From DATHTS01 sp041940425 (GTDB lineage Bacteria; Acidobacteriota; Blastocatellia; Pyrinomonadales; Pyrinomonadaceae): DNA of 64,000 nt. The stretch spans positions 1 to 64,000 of the forward strand of contig JBGTSF010000018.1 in NCBI GenBank assembly GCA_041940425.1, written 5' to 3'. This document shows, piece after piece, positions 1-7,954 of this stretch (its first letter is position 1; each line of letters opens with the position of its first letter). The position numbers were made by a program, and so were the translations under genes. The notes under the pieces are model-generated. The model ran no database searches. It was not told where the DNA came from and saw only the letters and a list, made by a program, of their open reading frames with translations.

Positions 1-120
1 TTAGACGGCGTGGTCAAAAATATTTACCGCAACAACGCCGGAAAACTCGCCGCTTGGACAAGCGCGAGCCATATCGAAAAAGCTCCGAAAAAAGAAGAAG
101 AACCCGCGCCCGTAGTTTGA
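1..120 (+). CDS. C-terminal end of an unidentified protein (partial)
   Basis: Reading frame 1 is open from the window edge to a TGA at 118-120, giving the last 39 residues of a protein. The visible part contains NIYRNNAGKLAAW and ends in a charged Lys/Glu/Pro/Ala tail (KKEEEPAPVV). I do not recognise the family. A palindrome-rich mobile element begins about 10 bases after the stop. It could be a chance open frame, but the codon pattern matches neighbouring genes. Confidence 0.5.
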   Translation, partial: LDGVVKNIYRNNAGKLAAWTSASHIEKAPKKEEEPAPVV

Positions 121-130
121 ATTTATAACA

Positions 131-355
131 AGATATTTTTCAGTGAGAGTCCCGTCAGGGACGTTTTTGTAAATAGCCCAGTCGTTCACGGCTGGGTTGC
201 CGGATATAATAAAAAGACTAGTCCCGTAGGGACGACAGAAAATAATATTTTATCTGCCGTCCCTACGGGACTTTTGATCTTGATGCCGCATTTTACCCAG
301 CGATAAATCGCTGGGCTATTAACAGTTGTTCCTGCGGAACAGTGAAAAACTATCT
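131..355. mobile_element. Palindrome-rich MITE-like element E1
   Basis: The outer ends, AGATATTTTTCAGTG at 131-145 and CAGTGAAAAACTATCT near 340-355, are inverted repeats with one indel and one mismatch. Between them lie five palindromes in symmetric order: GTCCCgtcaGGGAC, a GCCCAG..CTGGGT stem, a long central stem (AGTCCCGTAGGGACG.. against CGTCCCTACGGGACT), a CAGCGATAAATCGCTG stem, and GTTCCTGCGGAAC. No open frame. It abuts the stop codon of the PNPOx gene. The inner words are shared with the element at 40865-41104. Confidence 0.6.
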
Positions 356-356
356 A

Positions 357-851
357 CTACAAATCAATCTTTTTATTATCATCGCCGCCGTCGTAGCTTT
401 CGCCGGTCGCCAATGCTTTGAGAAAGCCGACCAGATGAATGAACGCGTTTGCCGATGCGTCCCAGTATTCGGCTTGTTCGGCTGTAACTTTTAAGACGCG
501 GATGTTCGGGTCGGTTTGACCTTCGGGAAACCACGCTTTGTAGAACGGACTCCAGAGTTCGTTGATTTTTTCCTGATCGTGAAAGACTTCCGCTCTGCCC
601 GAAACCGAAACGTAAATGTTGTCGGACGGTTTGGCGTAGGAGACGTTTACGCGGTCGTCCTTTTTGATCTCTTCGTCCTTGTGCGTGTCCGCCGGAGTCA
701 GAAACCAGAGCGTGCCGTCGAAATCCGCCTCCTGCGTCGCCATCGGGCGCGAACGCAGAACGCCGCCGTCAATGGTCGTCAGCATCGCCGTTTCGATGTC
801 TTTGATAAGTTCGTTCAGTTTTTCGATAGATTCTTGTCTCGTGTCTTGCAT
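357..851 (-). CDS. Pyridoxamine 5'-phosphate oxidase-fold protein, general-stress GSP26 type
   Basis: A 164-residue cytoplasmic protein of the split-barrel flavin-binding family typified by general stress protein 26. The N-terminal helix is followed by TAMLTTIDGGVLRSRPM, the usual first strand pair of this family; GTLWFLTPADTHKDEEI and VNVSYAKPSDNIYVSVSGRAEV continue the barrel, and a tryptophan/proline stretch (ELWSPFYKAWFPEG) matches the GSP26 subgroup. These proteins bind FMN, FAD or F420 and are linked to redox stress; the substrate here is unknown. It is monocistronic on the minus strand, and its stop codon touches element E1. No targeting signal is seen. Confidence 0.85.
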   Translation of the reverse strand: MQDTRQESIEKLNELIKDIETAMLTTIDGGVLRSRPMATQEADFDGTLWFLTPADTHKDEEIKKDDRVNVSYAKPSDNIYVSVSGRAEVFHDQEKINELWSPFYKAWFPEGQTDPNIRVLKVTAEQAEYWDASANAFIHLVGFLKALATGESYDGGDDNKKIDL

Positions 852-922
852 ATTTTAAATTACCTTCCTTTTGTTCTAAATTCGGACATTAGGTTTTTCT
901 TAGTGCAAGATACGTTCCGAAA

Positions 923-1357
923 TTAGCTTGTGTGATCGAGAATTATCTTCCAGCCGTCCTTGAACTTTCTGAAATTCAAAGTAAAAAGTCCGGTCGGTTT
1001 GTCGTTTTTTCTCTCCAAGGTAAATCTGCCGAAAACGACCGCCGATTCTTTTCCGATGACGGTGATCTCCAATTCGGAAAAACTGAGAACGCCCATTTTC
1101 TCGCGCGTATTGTAGGATTTTTTATAGCGTTCGAGCGTCGGCTGCCAGCCCTTTGTCATTGTATCGCCGGAAACGAACATCATTTCGGGCGAATTCCAAT
1201 AGCCCTGCATAAAGCCTTCGATGTCGCCGCGATTCCACGCCGCCGCCTGTTCGTCCAAAACCTTTTTGATCGCCGCTTTCGCTTTTTCGTCTTTGCTTTG
1301 CGCGGATACGGAAACAGCGATGCACAGAAACAGAAATGTAAAAATCAGGATTTTCAT
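923..1357 (-). CDS. Secreted SnoaL/DUF4440-like protein
   Basis: About 144 residues from the ATG at 1357, chosen because a signal peptide starts right there (MKILIFTFLFLCIAVSVSAQ, cut after SAQ); an upstream TTG would add seven residues in front of the signal. The mature part has the NTF2/SnoaL layout: a helix with AAWNRGDIEGFMQGYW, then FVSGD and a C-terminal strand ending FKDGWKIILDHTS. This fold (DUF4440, ketosteroid-isomerase-like) is used in many small enzymes and binding proteins, so the exact role cannot be read. Probably periplasmic. It stands alone between a PNPOx gene and a hairpin repeat. Confidence 0.75.
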   Translation of the reverse strand: MKILIFTFLFLCIAVSVSAQSKDEKAKAAIKKVLDEQAAAWNRGDIEGFMQGYWNSPEMMFVSGDTMTKGWQPTLERYKKSYNTREKMGVLSFSELEITVIGKESAVVFGRFTLERKNDKPTGLFTLNFRKFKDGWKIILDHTS

Positions 1358-1417
1358 AATTGCTTTAAGATAGCACAAAGGATTTTAAAACGGTCTAACG
1401 AAAGCGTCGTCTGAAAC

Positions 1418-1505
1418 AAAACTCAACCCTCTGCGCTCTTTGCGAACTCCGCGTGAAAGAGAAAAAGTCTCACGCAGAGTCCGCAGAGAGCGCAGAGTTT
1501 TTTTT
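1418..1505. repeat. Inverted repeat with CTCTGCG words
   Basis: The left arm (ACCCTCTGCGCTCTTTGCG..CGCGTGA) and the right arm (TCACGCAGAG..GCGCAGAGTTT) pair over about 35 bases with few mismatches. The arms are built from reiterated CTCTGCG/CTTTGCG words. It fills most of the space between the divergent SnoaL-like and lycopene cyclase genes. The same word family appears at 37424-37513 and, as one arm only, at 22020-22060. Confidence 0.7.
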
Positions 1506-1551
1506 CAATTCTTAATTCACATAATCATTTGATTTTGTAAAACTATCTAGC

Positions 1552-2733
1552 GTGGCGGAAAACACTTTCGATTACATCATCGCGGGCGGCGGACTTGCCG
1601 GGCTTTCTCTCGCTTTTTATTTAAATGAAAGCGAGAAGTTAAAGAATAGAAAAGTTTTGATAATTGACCGCGACGCGAAAACCGCAAACGATCACACATG
1701 GTGTTTCTGGGAACGGGAAAAAGGCGCGTTTGAAGAGATAATTTTTAGAAAATGGAACAGCATATATTTTCACGGAACACGCGGTTTTTCCGCTTCTCTC
1801 GATTTGGGCGAATACGAATACAAGATGATCCGCGCCGTTGATTTTTATAAATTCGTTTTCGATAAGATCAAACCGAACCCGAATTTTACATTTTTACAAA
1901 GCGAGATCATTTCGGTTGAAAACGGAAAAGTGAAAACTAATGAAAGTGAATTTTTTGCCCGCGAATTTATTTTCGACAGTTTTACGCGCAAGACTTACGA
2001 CAATCCAAACTATCAAAATCTCTTTCAGCATTTTTACGGCTGGCTGGTCGAAACCGAAAGCGAAATTTTTAATCCGTTAGAGCCGACGCTTTTCGACTTT
2101 CGTGTTGAACAGAAAAACGAGTGCCGTTTTATCTACATTCTGCCTTTTTCCGCCACAAAGGCACTCGTCGAATTTACCATTTTTTCCGACACTATTCTGG
2201 AAAAGCAAGAATACGAAGAAAACTTAAAATCGTATTTCGCCGACATGTTAAAAACCGAAAACTATAAAATTCTCGAAACCGAAACGGGCGTGATCCCGAT
2301 GTCGGACGAGCCGCACAATCGGTTTCCCGACGCGAAAACCGTCCGCATCGGAACGTCCGGCGGTTATGTCAAACCTTCGACCGGCTACAGTTTTAAAAGA
2401 ACGCAAGGATTTTTGCGGAAGTTAGTAAATGATTTGGAAACATCCGGCAAAACTCAAAACTCAAAACTTAAAACTCTAAACTGGAAACAATTTCTCGATT
2501 CTGTTTTGCTCGATGTTTTACTCAAAAAAAAGCATCCGGCGGACGATGTTTTCACCGCGCTTTTTTCTAAGAATCCGACCGAAAGGGTTTTGAAATTTCT
2601 GGACGAAAAAACTTCCGTTCGGGAAGATTTGCGGATTATGAAAACCGTTCCGCGTGCGGCTTTTGCTAAAGCGGCGGTTGAAACCGCTCTGAAAAAAATT
2701 TGTCCACAGATGAACACAGATAAACACGGATAA
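1552..2733 (+). CDS. crtY: Lycopene beta-cyclase family protein
   Basis: A 393-residue flavoprotein that would cyclise lycopene ends to beta-rings in carotenoid synthesis. The start is GTG at 1552. The N-terminal dinucleotide-binding motif is IAGGGLAGLSLAF (residues about 10-22); the family signature NDHTWCFWE follows near residue 50, and GTSGGYVKPSTGYSFKR near 270 is the conserved substrate-proximal block. No other carotenoid gene is in the window, so the pathway is presumably elsewhere. The last codons (CPQMNTDKHG and stop) are read from the CACAGATGAACACAG repeat that begins at about 2697, so the C-terminal tail is repeat-derived and not family-conserved. Confidence 0.82.
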   Translation: MAENTFDYIIAGGGLAGLSLAFYLNESEKLKNRKVLIIDRDAKTANDHTWCFWEREKGAFEEIIFRKWNSIYFHGTRGFSASLDLGEYEYKMIRAVDFYKFVFDKIKPNPNFTFLQSEIISVENGKVKTNESEFFAREFIFDSFTRKTYDNPNYQNLFQHFYGWLVETESEIFNPLEPTLFDFRVEQKNECRFIYILPFSATKALVEFTIFSDTILEKQEYEENLKSYFADMLKTENYKILETETGVIPMSDEPHNRFPDAKTVRIGTSGGYVKPSTGYSFKRTQGFLRKLVNDLETSGKTQNSKLKTLNWKQFLDSVLLDVLLKKKHPADDVFTALFSKNPTERVLKFLDEKTSVREDLRIMKTVPRAAFAKAAVETALKKICPQMNTDKHG

Positions 2734-2832
2734 GAAAAGATTTATTAAATGACAAAATTAATCACTATACACCCCTATTTAATTACTCTTAAAATCTGTG
2801 TTCAAATGTGTTCATCTGTGGACAAATAAATC
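2697..2832. repeat. Inverted repeat, CACAGATGAACACAG family
   Basis: TTTGTCCACAGATGAACACAG at the left and CTGTG..TTCATCTGTGGACAAA at the right form two arms separated by an AT-rich spacer of about 70 bases. The left arm encodes the last residues and stop of the lycopene cyclase. A second, shorter copy of the same family is at 10629-10715. Confidence 0.75.
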
Positions 2833-2958
2833 TTTTCATTCAAAAAATCGAAATAAATTCGCCCGCCGCGTGCAACTATTCCCGCGTTTTACGCACCTTT
2901 TAAAACGTCAGTCGAATTTCCGGCAAATTATCTAAAGAAAAAGCGATTTGGAGTTGTT

Positions 2959-3471
2959 ATGAAAGCCGTCCTTATTTTGAGTTTTTGTTTGTTTTTCAGT
3001 CTCACGATTTTCGGTCAGCCTCCCGCGCCGAAAGCAAAGCCGGTCGTCGGAATCGAAAGCATTCTGCTTCTGCGCGACGACGGCGACGGAAATCCCGACG
3101 AGGAAACCGCCGTTTTTAAACATTCGGACGTTCCGATTCACTGCCGAATTTTTCTCGATTCGTTCGTTCCGGCGACCGTCAAAATGAATCTGATTGCGAT
3201 GAACGTCAAAGGCTTGAAAGCCGAATCGAAGATCATCACGGTCAGCTACCGGACAAACGGCGAGCAAAACATCGTCAATTTCCGCGGCGCGCCGGATAAC
3301 GTCTGGATCGCCGGAAAATACCGGATAGACATTTTCGTTGACGAAAAACTCGCCGGCAATAAAGAATTTGAAATTCAGCAAGACGAAAACGCGCCGCCCG
3401 CCGCGCAGACAAATTTTGTTTCGCCAAAACCGAAAACCAAAACACCGGCGAGAAAACCGCGCAAAAATTGA
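2959..3471 (+). CDS. Secreted protein of unknown function with basic C-terminal tail
   Basis: 170 residues. A clear signal peptide (MKAVLILSFCLFFSLTIFGQ) leads to a mature domain of mostly beta character: GIESILLLRDDGDGNPDE, VPIHCRIFLDS, FRGAPDNVWIAGKYRIDIFVD. The last third is low-complexity and rich in Pro/Lys (SPKPKTKTPARKPRKN). The layout resembles single Ig-like or macroglobulin-type sandwich domains exported by Acidobacteriota, but I recognise no named family. Monocistronic; a perfect hairpin sits 50 bases downstream. Confidence 0.6.
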   Translation: MKAVLILSFCLFFSLTIFGQPPAPKAKPVVGIESILLLRDDGDGNPDEETAVFKHSDVPIHCRIFLDSFVPATVKMNLIAMNVKGLKAESKIITVSYRTNGEQNIVNFRGAPDNVWIAGKYRIDIFVDEKLAGNKEFEIQQDENAPPAAQTNFVSPKPKTKTPARKPRKN

Positions 3472-3521
3472 ACGAATATCAAACACTTTTAAATTAAAAA
3501 ACTTATAAACCGTATGTGATA

Positions 3522-3558
3522 AAAGCGTTTTTCTTCGAAAATCGAAGAAAAACGCTTT
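3522..3558. terminator. Perfect 17-bp hairpin downstream of secreted protein gene
   Basis: AAAGCGTTTTTCTTCGA pairs exactly with TCGAAGAAAAACGCTTT across a 3-base loop. There is no run of T on the plus side, so it may act as a transcript-stabilising end or weak terminator for the gene ending at 3471. Confidence 0.5.
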
Positions 3559-3610
3559 CGGTATATAGATTGCACTTTTTCTGTATAAATAATTTATGGA
3601 GGAAATTTAA

Positions 3611-3958
3611 ATGGGCGACACATCAGTGCAAAAAGTTATGTCGGAACATTCGCCGACGGGCGAAATGGGACAAAAATATCTGGCTTCGGGCGTAAGCGTG
3701 GCGATGCGTCTGTGGGAAAACGAAGAACCGAACGACGACAAAGAACCGCGCAAACGCGAATACGAAACGGTCGGCTACGTCATCAAAGGCAAGGCGGAAT
3801 TGCATCTCGAAGGACAGAAATTGATTTTAGAAAAAGGCGATTCGTGGGTCGTGCCGAAAGGCGCGGAGCATACTTATAAAATACTTGAAACTTTTACGGC
3901 AATCGAAGCGACCTCGCCGCCGGCTCATGCGCACGGGCGCGATGAAGAGAAGGTATAA
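3611..3958 (+). CDS. Cupin-domain protein
   Basis: 115 residues with a strong ribosome site (GGAGGAAATTTA before ATG). The cupin barrel is visible as ETVGYVIKGKAELHLEGQKLILEKGDSWVVPKGAEHTYKI: the first box has Y-x-I-x-G-x-A-x-L, the second has GD-W-x-P-x-G-x-H. Metal ligands of the classic first motif (HxHxxxxE) are not preserved, since the first box lacks histidines; one histidine of the second motif (AEHTY) remains. A C-terminal PPAHAHGRDEE adds further possible ligands. Probably cytoplasmic; the substrate is unknown. It forms a single-gene unit closed by a good terminator. Confidence 0.85.
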   Translation: MGDTSVQKVMSEHSPTGEMGQKYLASGVSVAMRLWENEEPNDDKEPRKREYETVGYVIKGKAELHLEGQKLILEKGDSWVVPKGAEHTYKILETFTAIEATSPPAHAHGRDEEKV

Positions 3959-3984
3959 AGATAATATTTTATTTGAAAACAAAT

Positions 3985-4025
3985 AAAAGTCCTGACCGGC
4001 GGGAAATCGGCAGGGCTTTTATTTT
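3985..4025 (+). terminator. Rho-independent terminator after cupin gene
   Basis: AAAAGTCCTGACCG pairs with CGGCAGGGCTTTT around a GCGGGAAAT loop and is followed by TATTTTT. It sits 27 bases after the cupin stop. Confidence 0.8.
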
Positions 4026-4049
4026 TGCGATAATATAAATGTAAGCATT

Positions 4050-5240
4050 ATGAAATTAAAAAATTCGTTCGGCAAAATTGTTCTTTCGCTTTTTATTTTC
4101 GCAAATGCGGCTTGCGCCAACGCGCCGTTTACCGATTCGGGAAGCGGCGACGATCTGCCTCTGCCGAAAATGTCGCCGAAATTCAAGATCGAAATGGTCG
4201 CGGAAAATCTGGAAGTTCCTTGGTCAATCGCCTTTGCGCCCGACGGTCGGATATTTTTCACCGAACGACCGGGCAGAGTGCGCGTTATCGAAAACGGGAA
4301 ATTAAAAGAAAAGCCGATTCACGTTTTCGCAGATGTCGAACTCGACGGCGAAACGGGTTTGATGGGAATGGCTCTGCATCCCGATTTTTCGGAAAACCGT
4401 CTGATGTATTTCGCTTATGTTTACGACACGAACGACGGAAAAAAAGTGCGTGTCATGCGGTTTAAAGAAACCGGCGAAACTCTGACCGAAGCGAAAACGA
4501 TTATTGAAAATATCTCCGCCGCGCAGTATCACGCCGGAATGCGGCTTTCTTTTTCTCCGGCGGATAATAAACTTTACATCACGACGGGCGATGCGACAAA
4601 ACAAAAATTGGCGCAGGATTTATCTTCTTTAAATGGAAAAACCTTGCGTCTGAATGATGACGGAAGCGTTCCCGAAGACAATCCGTTTGTCGGTCAAAAA
4701 GACGCGCAACCGGAAATCTTTTCTTACGGACACCGCAACGCGCAGGGCATCGCGTGGCAACCGGAAACGAATCTGATGTTTCAGACCGAACACGGACCTT
4801 CCTGGATTGACGGCGTTTCGTGGTTTAAAAAGCGTTCGGGCGGCGATGAGGTAAACATCATCGAACGCGGTAAAAATTACGGCTGGGACAAGATCAGCCA
4901 TATGATGCGGAAAGAAGGTATGGAAACTCCGCTCATCGAGTATTCTCCGGCAGTCGCTCCGGCAAGCGCGGCGTTTTATCGCGGCGACGCTTTTCCCGCG
5001 TTCAAGGGAAATCTTTTTTTCGGCGCATTAAAAAGTCAGGCAATTGTAAGATTAGTAATCGAAGATAGAAAAATTACGGCGCAGGAATTTCTTTTGAAAA
5101 AACAATTCGGAAGAATCCGCGAAGTCGCCGTCTCGCCCGAAGGTTTTATATATTTTTCGACTTCCAATAAAGACGGGCGCGGCAACGCGGCAAAAACCGA
5201 CGACCGGATTTTGCGAATCGTGCCGGACAATTCAAAATGA
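4050..5240 (+). CDS. PQQ-dependent sugar dehydrogenase (soluble aldose dehydrogenase type)
   Basis: 396 residues with an N-terminal export signal (hydrophobic segment to about residue 24, ANAAC could be a weak lipobox). The six-bladed beta-propeller family of soluble glucose/aldose dehydrogenase is recognised from VPWSIAFAPDGRIFFTERPGRVRV, GLMGMALHPDF, LYITTGDAT, SYGHRNAQGIAW and EHGPSWIDG..GGDEVNIIERGKNYGW, which hold the catalytic His and calcium/PQQ contacts. It would oxidise sugars in the periplasm with PQQ as cofactor. No PQQ synthesis operon is seen here. Its stop is 7 bases before the MOSC gene, so the two are probably co-transcribed. Confidence 0.88.
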   Translation: MKLKNSFGKIVLSLFIFANAACANAPFTDSGSGDDLPLPKMSPKFKIEMVAENLEVPWSIAFAPDGRIFFTERPGRVRVIENGKLKEKPIHVFADVELDGETGLMGMALHPDFSENRLMYFAYVYDTNDGKKVRVMRFKETGETLTEAKTIIENISAAQYHAGMRLSFSPADNKLYITTGDATKQKLAQDLSSLNGKTLRLNDDGSVPEDNPFVGQKDAQPEIFSYGHRNAQGIAWQPETNLMFQTEHGPSWIDGVSWFKKRSGGDEVNIIERGKNYGWDKISHMMRKEGMETPLIEYSPAVAPASAAFYRGDAFPAFKGNLFFGALKSQAIVRLVIEDRKITAQEFLLKKQFGRIREVAVSPEGFIYFSTSNKDGRGNAAKTDDRILRIVPDNSK

Positions 5241-5247
5241 TTTGCGT

Positions 5248-5811
5248 ATGTCTGAAATAAAACATCTGACTTTAGCAGAACTCGAATCGGGTTTAGATAA
5301 TATTCTTCAATCGCCGAAAGACGAAGGCGTTGTGGAAATGATCGTTGCGCGTCCGAATGAGAACGAACGCGAAATTCTGGAAACGGGCGAACTCGATTTG
5401 GAACTCGGACTGATCGGCGACAATTGGAAAACGCGCGGAAGTTCGCGCACGACCGACGGTTTCGGTCATCCCGAAATGCAGTTGAATATTATGAATTCGC
5501 GGACAATCGCGCTGATCGCACAAAACAAAGACCGCTGGCAACTTGCGGGCGACCAGCTTTTGGTTGACTTGGATTTGAGCGAAGAAAATCTGCCGCCGGG
5601 AAGTCAATTAAAAATCGGTTCGGCGGTTATCGAAATCACGGCGATTCCGCATAACGGCTGTAAAAAATTTACCGAAAGATTCGGCATTGATGCCATAAAA
5701 TTCGTCAATTCCCAACTCGGCAAACGGCTTCACCTGCGCGGGCTGAATGCCAAAATCATCAAAGCCGGAACGATAAAAACCGGCGACCTTGTAAAAAAGA
5801 TCAAAATGTAA
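5248..5811 (+). CDS. MOSC-domain protein
   Basis: About 187 residues from the ATG at 5248 (a TTG at 5242 is the alternative). MOSC is the C-terminal module of molybdenum-cofactor sulfurases and of YiiM-like proteins. The conserved cysteine lies in ITAIPHNGCKKFTERFG, and the strand pattern GDQLLVDLDLSEENLPPGSQLKIG and LNAKIIKAGTIKTGD fits the fold. The N-terminal VEMIVARPNENEREIL is characteristic of standalone bacterial MOSC proteins. It would act on sulfur or molybdenum-cofactor carrying substrates in the cytoplasm; the precise reaction is unknown. Probably in an operon with the sugar dehydrogenase. Confidence 0.82.
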   Translation: MSEIKHLTLAELESGLDNILQSPKDEGVVEMIVARPNENEREILETGELDLELGLIGDNWKTRGSSRTTDGFGHPEMQLNIMNSRTIALIAQNKDRWQLAGDQLLVDLDLSEENLPPGSQLKIGSAVIEITAIPHNGCKKFTERFGIDAIKFVNSQLGKRLHLRGLNAKIIKAGTIKTGDLVKKIKM

Positions 5812-5899
5812 AAAAGATAAATAATTCCGAACGAAATTTGTCTGATTTTTTGATAAAATTAAAGCGTAAATTTTATAAAAGTTTGAGAATTATTTAGAA

Positions 5900-6454
5900 A
5901 TGCCTCCGAGAAAAAGAAATATCGCCTGTCTCGAATCGCTCTGGACGCGGCGCACCGAAAACCGGCTCAATGTCATTCCGACGCTCGAATTGATCTCCAA
6001 AACGCAGGACGCGAAATTCAGCCATCTGACGTGCAACACGCGCGAAGAACTCAGATACAATCTGCATCTCTTGTGCAAACGCAATTACGGCATCTTGTAT
6101 TTCGCCTTTCACGGCTCGCCCGGAAAAATTCATCTGCACCGCGATAAAGTTTCGCTGACCGAACTTGCCGAGATGATGAACTGCCGCTTCGCCAATTGGA
6201 TCATTCATTTCGGAACATGCAGCACTTTTCGCAAACCGCGCGAGGTCGCTTATTTTGCCGAACAGACGCGGGTTGCGCTCGTTACAGGGTTTACGCGCGA
6301 TGTTGACTGGATCGAATCAACCGCGTTCGAGCTTCTGCTTTTTCGCGCTCTGCACACATTCAAAAGCCCGAAGGTCGTCTGCCGTCATCTTTTGAACAAA
6401 TATCCCGATCTCGTGGAACTTACGGGCTTTAAATTTTATCCGGCGAACGGCTAA
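5900..6454 (+). CDS. Small CHAT/caspase-fold-like protein
   Basis: 184 residues, no signal peptide. The centre holds ILYFAFHGSPGKIHL followed 40 residues later by WIIHFGTCSTFR. A His-Gly after a hydrophobic strand and a Cys after a second strand are the catalytic His-Cys dyad layout of clan CD peptidases (CHAT, caspases). The rest (ALVTGFTRDVDWIESTAFELLLFRALH) resembles the sheet-helix end of such folds. I believe the family carries only a DUF name. The substrate is unknown, and there is no adjoining effector or sensor gene. It stands alone between MOSC and QueF. Confidence 0.6.
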   Translation: MPPRKRNIACLESLWTRRTENRLNVIPTLELISKTQDAKFSHLTCNTREELRYNLHLLCKRNYGILYFAFHGSPGKIHLHRDKVSLTELAEMMNCRFANWIIHFGTCSTFRKPREVAYFAEQTRVALVTGFTRDVDWIESTAFELLLFRALHTFKSPKVVCRHLLNKYPDLVELTGFKFYPANG

Positions 6455-6470
6455 GTCCGCTCAAAGGTAA

Positions 6471-6560
6471 GAATTGCCGCAAAAATGCTCAAACGGCTCA
6501 AAATAAAAGTCTTTTTTTACTTATACTTTTTGTGATTCTTGTGCCTTTTTGCGGTTAATT
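6471..6560. repeat. Inverted repeat, CCGCAAAAA-type words
   Basis: The left arm reads TTGCCGCAAAAATGCTCAAA and the right arm is its imperfect complement (..GTGCCTTTTTGCGGTTAATT). It occupies most of the 153-base gap before queF. No preQ1-riboswitch sequence is recognisable in this leader. Confidence 0.6.
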
Positions 6561-6607
6561 AAGTTTGCTGTGCGCGTTAGGCTTTAGTAGAATCTGTTTT
6601 TTTAATT

Positions 6608-7027
6608 ATGTCAGACGAAATAAATTTGCAGCCCGTTAATCAACAAAACCTCGACATCCGCTCGACGCCGCGCGAAGAGATGAACCTGTTCCCGCTCGAC
6701 ACTTTCGAATATGAATACGCCGGACGCGAGATCTGGATCGAATTCGAGATGCCGGAATTTACTGCCATCTGCCCGTTTTCGGATTTCCCCGATTTTGCGG
6801 TTATTCGCCTTAAATACGTTCCGAATCAGCGGTGTATCGAGCTGAAAAGTCTCAAACTCTACATCAATTCGTTCCGCGAGATAAAGGTCTTTCACGAACA
6901 CGTCATCAATATAATTCTGGAAGATTTCGTTAAGGCGTGCGATCCCATGCGCGTCGAGATCGAGGGAGATTTTCACGTTCGCGGAAATATCAAAACGATC
7001 GTCCGCGCGAGTTATACGAAGGAATAA
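6608..7027 (+). CDS. queF: NADPH-dependent 7-cyano-7-deazaguanine reductase
   Basis: 139 residues, the short unimodular form. QueF reduces preQ0 to preQ1, the step before insertion into tRNA in queuosine synthesis. The catalytic cysteine lies in EFTAICPFSDFPDFA, and the NADPH/substrate loop is ELKSLKLYINSFR with a histidine-glutamate pair (FHEHVIN) following. The end DFHVRGNIKTIVRA closes the tunnel-fold domain. Cytoplasmic. Other queuosine genes are not in the window. Confidence 0.92.
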   Translation: MSDEINLQPVNQQNLDIRSTPREEMNLFPLDTFEYEYAGREIWIEFEMPEFTAICPFSDFPDFAVIRLKYVPNQRCIELKSLKLYINSFREIKVFHEHVINIILEDFVKACDPMRVEIEGDFHVRGNIKTIVRASYTKE

Positions 7028-7069
7028 AAACGAGCCGGCAGGGCACAGCCAACCCGAAAAGAGGAGAGT

Positions 7070-7612
7070 TTAATGACCTGCCGCCATCACGCTCGGCTGT
7101 GTTTCGAGATGTTTTTCGCAGGCGTCTTCGACCAGATTTTCGATCCTGGTTTCGAGATTTTTTTCGTTCTTGGCTAAACCGGCGTTGATTATTTCCGAAA
7201 CGATCAGAAATTTCGCTTTGTCCAAAAGCGACTGTTCGCGGAAAGAGAGTTTCTTTTCGTGGCTTAAAAACGTCAGTTTTTTCAAAACGTCGCCCGCTTC
7301 AAAAACGTCGCCCGACTGGAGTTTTTCGTTAAATTCGCGCGAGCGCACTTTCCAATCGCTGGAAACTTCCGTGAAATCATCGGCGAGATGATGCATCAGA
7401 TTTTTGCACTGTTTGTTGTCTAAGATCGGTCTGATGCCGACACTTTCGGCGTTATCGGTCGGAACAAAGATCGTCGAGTTGTCGCTCAAGACGCGCAGGG
7501 CGTAGAATTTCATCGAGTTGCCGCCGATCTGTTTTTTTTCGATGTCTTCAACCAGGCAAACGCCTTGATTGGGATACGCAACCTTCTGTCCAATATTTAA
7601 TTCCATATTCAT
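7070..7612 (-). CDS. carD: CarD-family transcriptional regulator
   Basis: 180 residues. CarD proteins bind RNA polymerase beta through an N-terminal Tudor-like domain and stabilise open promoter complexes. Here that domain is NIGQKVAYPNQGVCLVEDIEKKQIGGNSMKFYALRV, followed by IFVPTDNAESVGIRPI, and a helical C-terminal half (DWKVRSREFNEKLQSGDVFEAGDVLKKLTFL..KKLSFREQSLLDKAKFLIVSEI) typical of the DNA-contacting domain. The start is supported by AAGGAGGAATAGAAT before ATG. It ends head-to-head close to queF and is preceded by its own promoter-like region. Confidence 0.92.
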   Translation of the reverse strand: MNMELNIGQKVAYPNQGVCLVEDIEKKQIGGNSMKFYALRVLSDNSTIFVPTDNAESVGIRPILDNKQCKNLMHHLADDFTEVSSDWKVRSREFNEKLQSGDVFEAGDVLKKLTFLSHEKKLSFREQSLLDKAKFLIVSEIINAGLAKNEKNLETRIENLVEDACEKHLETQPSVMAAGH

Positions 7613-7702
7613 TCTATTCCTCCTTATGATTTCGAAAAAAACGGAAGCCTTTTAGCCGTATGAAGCCTATTTTTGCGAGGTTTCAGATTTCACAGTATTT
7701 GT

Positions 7703-7731
7703 ATTATATCATACAAAGGGCTGTATAAGAA
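7703..7731 (-). promoter_or_regulatory. Likely sigma-70 type promoter of carD
   Basis: On the minus strand TATAAT occurs at 7708-7703 preceded by TATGA (an extended region), about 95 bases before the carD start. The -35 match is poor. The rest of the 340-base gap 7613-7954 shows no gene or repeat that I can support. Confidence 0.4.
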
Positions 7732-7954
7732 ACCGTTGATCTTGGGGCGAAATCAAGCTTACTGCTGATAAACAAAGGCTTTTGGTGAAGCATGGAGTTT
7801 TTTTTAGAAGACCGTTGTAAAAAAACAGAGCTGAAAATTTTCCTTTCTTCAATTGAAATTAACTGCTCCGGAGTGCTTCTGACGATATCCATTTTCGCGT
7901 CTGAGAGAATTCCGCATATTTTCGGCAAGATTCAAAAACTTTTTAAAGGTGATT

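Noticed and set aside
6455..6607. preQ1 riboswitch before queF
   Set aside because: The leader is explained by an inverted repeat and lacks the short C-rich hairpin plus A-rich tail just before the ribosome site.
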